Source: a bacterium
Lineage (GTDB): Bacteria > Patescibacteria > Dojkabacteria > JAKAPS01 > JAJZLI01
Length of the DNA stretch: 33,538 nt
Reading direction: 5' to 3'
NCBI GenBank assembly: GCA_021805885.1
Contig: JAJZDR010000050.1
Location: 1-33,538 of the forward strand
Made by a program: the position numbers and the translations under genes. A model generated the notes under the pieces. The model worked only from the letters and a program-made list of their open reading frames with translations. It had not been told where the DNA came from and made no database searches. This document shows, piece after piece, positions 31,756 through 33,538 of this stretch (its first letter is position 1; each line of letters begins with the position of its first letter).

Positions 31756-31786
31756 TGGACTATATAGTATAGATTGTGTACAATCT
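31756..31786 (+). promoter_or_regulatory. glyS promoter overlapped by a 16-bp inverted repeat
   Basis: TGGACT (31756-31761), a 17-bp spacer and TACAAT (31779-31784) end 9 nt before the glyS ATG. The inverted repeat AGATTGT-GT-ACAATCT (31771-31786) covers the -10 box. ACTATATAGT, a 10-bp palindrome, lies just upstream. The arrangement would fit an operator. Confidence 0.45.
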
Positions 31787-31793
31787 GTAGCAT

Positions 31794-33146
31794 ATGGATA
31801 ATATAGTATCTTTAGCAAAAAGAAGAGGTTTTCTGTTTCCATCATCAGAGATATATGGAGGTCTTGCAAATTCTTGGGACTATGGACCTTTGGGTGCAAT
31901 ACTCAAGAATAACATAAAGAATGAGTGGATAAAATTTTTTGTAACATCAAGAGAAGACATTGTTCTTTTAGATTCATCAATTCTGCAAAACTTTAAAGTA
32001 TGGAAAGCTTCAGGTCATATTGAGCACTTTCATGACCCACTTATTGATTGTTTAAAATGTAAAAGAAGATTTAGAGCTGATCAGTTATTGGAAGAAAAAT
32101 TAAGTATTAAGGCTGAAGGTCTAAAAAATGAAGATATGGATAAGCTCATAAAAGAGAATAATCTTAAATGTACTGTGTGTGGAGGAACTTTCACAAATGT
32201 GAGAAATTTCAATATGATGTTTAAAACAACTCTAGGTTCTATTGAAGATAGTGGTGAAACAGTTTTTCTAAGACCAGAAACTGCACAAGGGATTTTTATT
32301 AATTTTGACAATATCATAAAAAGTAATAGAATAAAAATGCCTTTTGGAGTAGCACAGATTGGTAAGGTTTTTAGGAATGAAATCACAGCAGGTAATTTTA
32401 TATTTAGAACATTGGAATTTGAACAGTTAGAAATTGAATATTTTGTCAATCCAAAAGATGCAGATAAATATTTTGATGAACTTTTTAAATATACTGAAGA
32501 CTGGTATAAATATATAGGGATAGATAAACAGAATCTAAAATATATTGAACTTACAAAGAAAGAGAGAGCTCACTATTCTAAAAAGACGATAGATATATAC
32601 TTTAAGTTTCCTTTTGGATTTAAAGAACTTGAATCTTTTGCAAATAGAGGGGATTATGATTTAACTAAGCATTCTCAGGCTTCAGGGAAGAACTTAAGTT
32701 ATAACGATCAAGATCAAAAGGAAAGTTTTATTCCATTTGTAATTGAACCTTCAATCGGACTAGATAGATTAATTCTAGCATTACTTTCAAATGGTTACTC
32801 TGAAGAAGAAGTGAATGGTAGAAAGAGGGTGTTTTTAAAACTATCACACAGAATATCTCCATATCAAGTAGGAATATTTCCTCTGCTAAAGGATGGAAAA
32901 ATAGACAAGTTAGCCTTAGAACTCTATAACCAATTGCGTTTTAAATATAGGGTTTCTTATGATGATTCAGGATCCATTGGGAAAAAATATAGGAGACAGG
33001 ATGAGATAGGAACACCAAAATGTATAACATTTGATGTAGAGACTCTAAATGATGATATGGTAACGATAAGAGATAGAGATACAACGGTACAAGAAAGAAT
33101 AAAAATAGAAGATATAGATTCATACTTAAATTCATGTTTTACGTAA
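31794..33146 (+). CDS. glyS: Glycyl-tRNA synthetase (single-chain, dimeric type)
   Basis: This class II synthetase charges tRNA-Gly. The 450-residue protein begins with AKRRGFLFPSSEIYGGLANS, then YDYGP-type WDYGPLGAILKNN, as in the homodimeric GlyRS. A zinc-ribbon-like segment with CLKCKRRF and CTVCGGTF is present in the insertion. Motif 2 includes GKVFRNEI and motif 3 includes EPSIGLDRLILA. The C-terminal anticodon-binding domain contains GSIGKKYRRQDEIGTP. It overlaps rsmI by 13 nt. Confidence 0.96.
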   Translation: MDNIVSLAKRRGFLFPSSEIYGGLANSWDYGPLGAILKNNIKNEWIKFFVTSREDIVLLDSSILQNFKVWKASGHIEHFHDPLIDCLKCKRRFRADQLLEEKLSIKAEGLKNEDMDKLIKENNLKCTVCGGTFTNVRNFNMMFKTTLGSIEDSGETVFLRPETAQGIFINFDNIIKSNRIKMPFGVAQIGKVFRNEITAGNFIFRTLEFEQLEIEYFVNPKDADKYFDELFKYTEDWYKYIGIDKQNLKYIELTKKERAHYSKKTIDIYFKFPFGFKELESFANRGDYDLTKHSQASGKNLSYNDQDQKESFIPFVIEPSIGLDRLILALLSNGYSEEEVNGRKRVFLKLSHRISPYQVGIFPLLKDGKIDKLALELYNQLRFKYRVSYDDSGSIGKKYRRQDEIGTPKCITFDVETLNDDMVTIRDRDTTVQERIKIEDIDSYLNSCFT

Positions 33147-33538
33147 TTCCTACACCAATTGGTAATTTAAAAGATATAACAGATAGGTCAAAAGAAATAC
33201 TTGGGTCTTTAGATATCCTCTATTGTGAAAATCCACAAAGAACCAATCTTATGCTAAAAGGTTATGGTATCAGTATAGATAAGTTAAGACGGTATACAGA
33301 GCATAACGAAGAGAGACTTATTCAAGATATCATAGGAGAGGTTAAACTTTTGAAAAATGTAGGTATTGTGTCAGATGCTGGTATGCCAGTAATTTCAGAT
33401 CCTGGTTATAAGCTTATACGAGAACTTAAGAAACAGGATATAAAATATGAAGTTTTACCTGGGGCATCAAGTATATTACCAGCATTAATTTATTCTGGCC
33501 TTCCTACTGACAAATTTATATTTTTAGGATTCCTGTCG
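33134..33538 (+). CDS. rsmI: 16S rRNA C1402 2'-O-methyltransferase RsmI (cut by window end)
   Basis: The first 135 codons are visible of about 280 usual. The N-terminal tetrapyrrole-methylase fold shows VIPTPIGNLKDITDR, then LYCENPQRTNLML, GIVSDAGMPVISDPGYKL and VLPGASSILPALIYSGLP, all typical of RsmI. The enzyme methylates the ribose of C1402 in the ribosomal decoding centre. It starts inside the end of glyS in another frame. ATG at 33134 is the only start that keeps the PTPIGN motif at the usual distance. Confidence 0.95.
   Translation, partial: MFYVIPTPIGNLKDITDRSKEILGSLDILYCENPQRTNLMLKGYGISIDKLRRYTEHNEERLIQDIIGEVKLLKNVGIVSDAGMPVISDPGYKLIRELKKQDIKYEVLPGASSILPALIYSGLPTDKFIFLGFLS

Noticed and set aside
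32970..32985. GGATCCATTGG in glyS resembles the repeat unit in tsaE.
   Set aside because: It encodes the conserved GSIGKKYRRQDE segment of glycyl-tRNA synthetase.
1..33538. Possible recoding of TGA as in Gracilibacteria and Absconditabacteria.
   Set aside because: TGA ends hpf, tsaB, both small ORFs and others at the expected family lengths, and no conserved gene has an internal TGA.
1..33538. CRISPR array or insertion sequence.
   Set aside because: No regular repeats with unique spacers of similar length and no transposase-like gene or terminal inverted repeats were seen. The 15-bp repeats are tandem and coding.

Overview
The window comes from an AT-rich, tightly packed bacterial genome that uses the standard code: TGA ends many genes and Trp is TGG. 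DUF4012, a TraG-like membrane ATPase, minimal tsaE-tsaB-tsaD, a short TsaB, leaderless-looking genes and convergent genes with almost no spacing all suggest a Candidate Phyla Radiation (Patescibacteria) genome. That placement is an inference from gene content and no marker phylogeny was run.

Layout from left to right. (1) 1-500: tRNA-Glu(CTC) and a small opposing ORF. (2) 497-2572: a four-gene membrane electron-transfer module with a 49-residue one-helix peptide, a cytochrome b6-type di-heme subunit, a subunit IV-like protein with a large extracytoplasmic insertion, and a two-helix protein of unknown function. No Rieske protein or cytochrome c is visible. (3) 2706-8031: t6A tRNA-modification genes (tsaE, tsaB, tsaD), greA and secA. 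(4) 8032-8821: an isolated transcription unit of higher G+C for a small membrane protein, with hairpins on both sides. (5) 8822-14275: a SpoU-type RNA methyltransferase, an anchored protein, an ABC-2 exporter pair, a DUF302 protein, serS and hpf. (6) 14276-19127, minus strand: cation/proton antiporter, TraG-like ATPase, PspC protein and a small membrane protein. (7) 19237-22163, minus strand: two membrane histidine kinases and one stand-alone receiver. (8) 22184-30087: a surface-glycan locus with three GT4 glycosyltransferases, galE, an initiating sugar-phosphate transferase and DUF4012, interrupted by a decayed PIN/Phd-type toxin-antitoxin pair. (9) 30089-33538: recO, an AbiEii-like pair, glyS and the start of rsmI.

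Two patterns cut across the window. First, short palindromic units of 12 bp plus 3 bp (15-bp period, usually read as pentapeptides) occur at eight or more places. Most are in frame in surface loops or termini of unrelated genes (tsaE twice, tsaD, two glycosyltransferases, the 49-residue peptide). Second, many start codons lie only 6-9 nt after a -10 hexamer, often with a -35 at 17-18 bp spacing, which predicts leaderless mRNAs. The most unusual system is the partial b6-type cytochrome module. The most unusual DNA-level signal is the spreading palindromic pentapeptide repeat.
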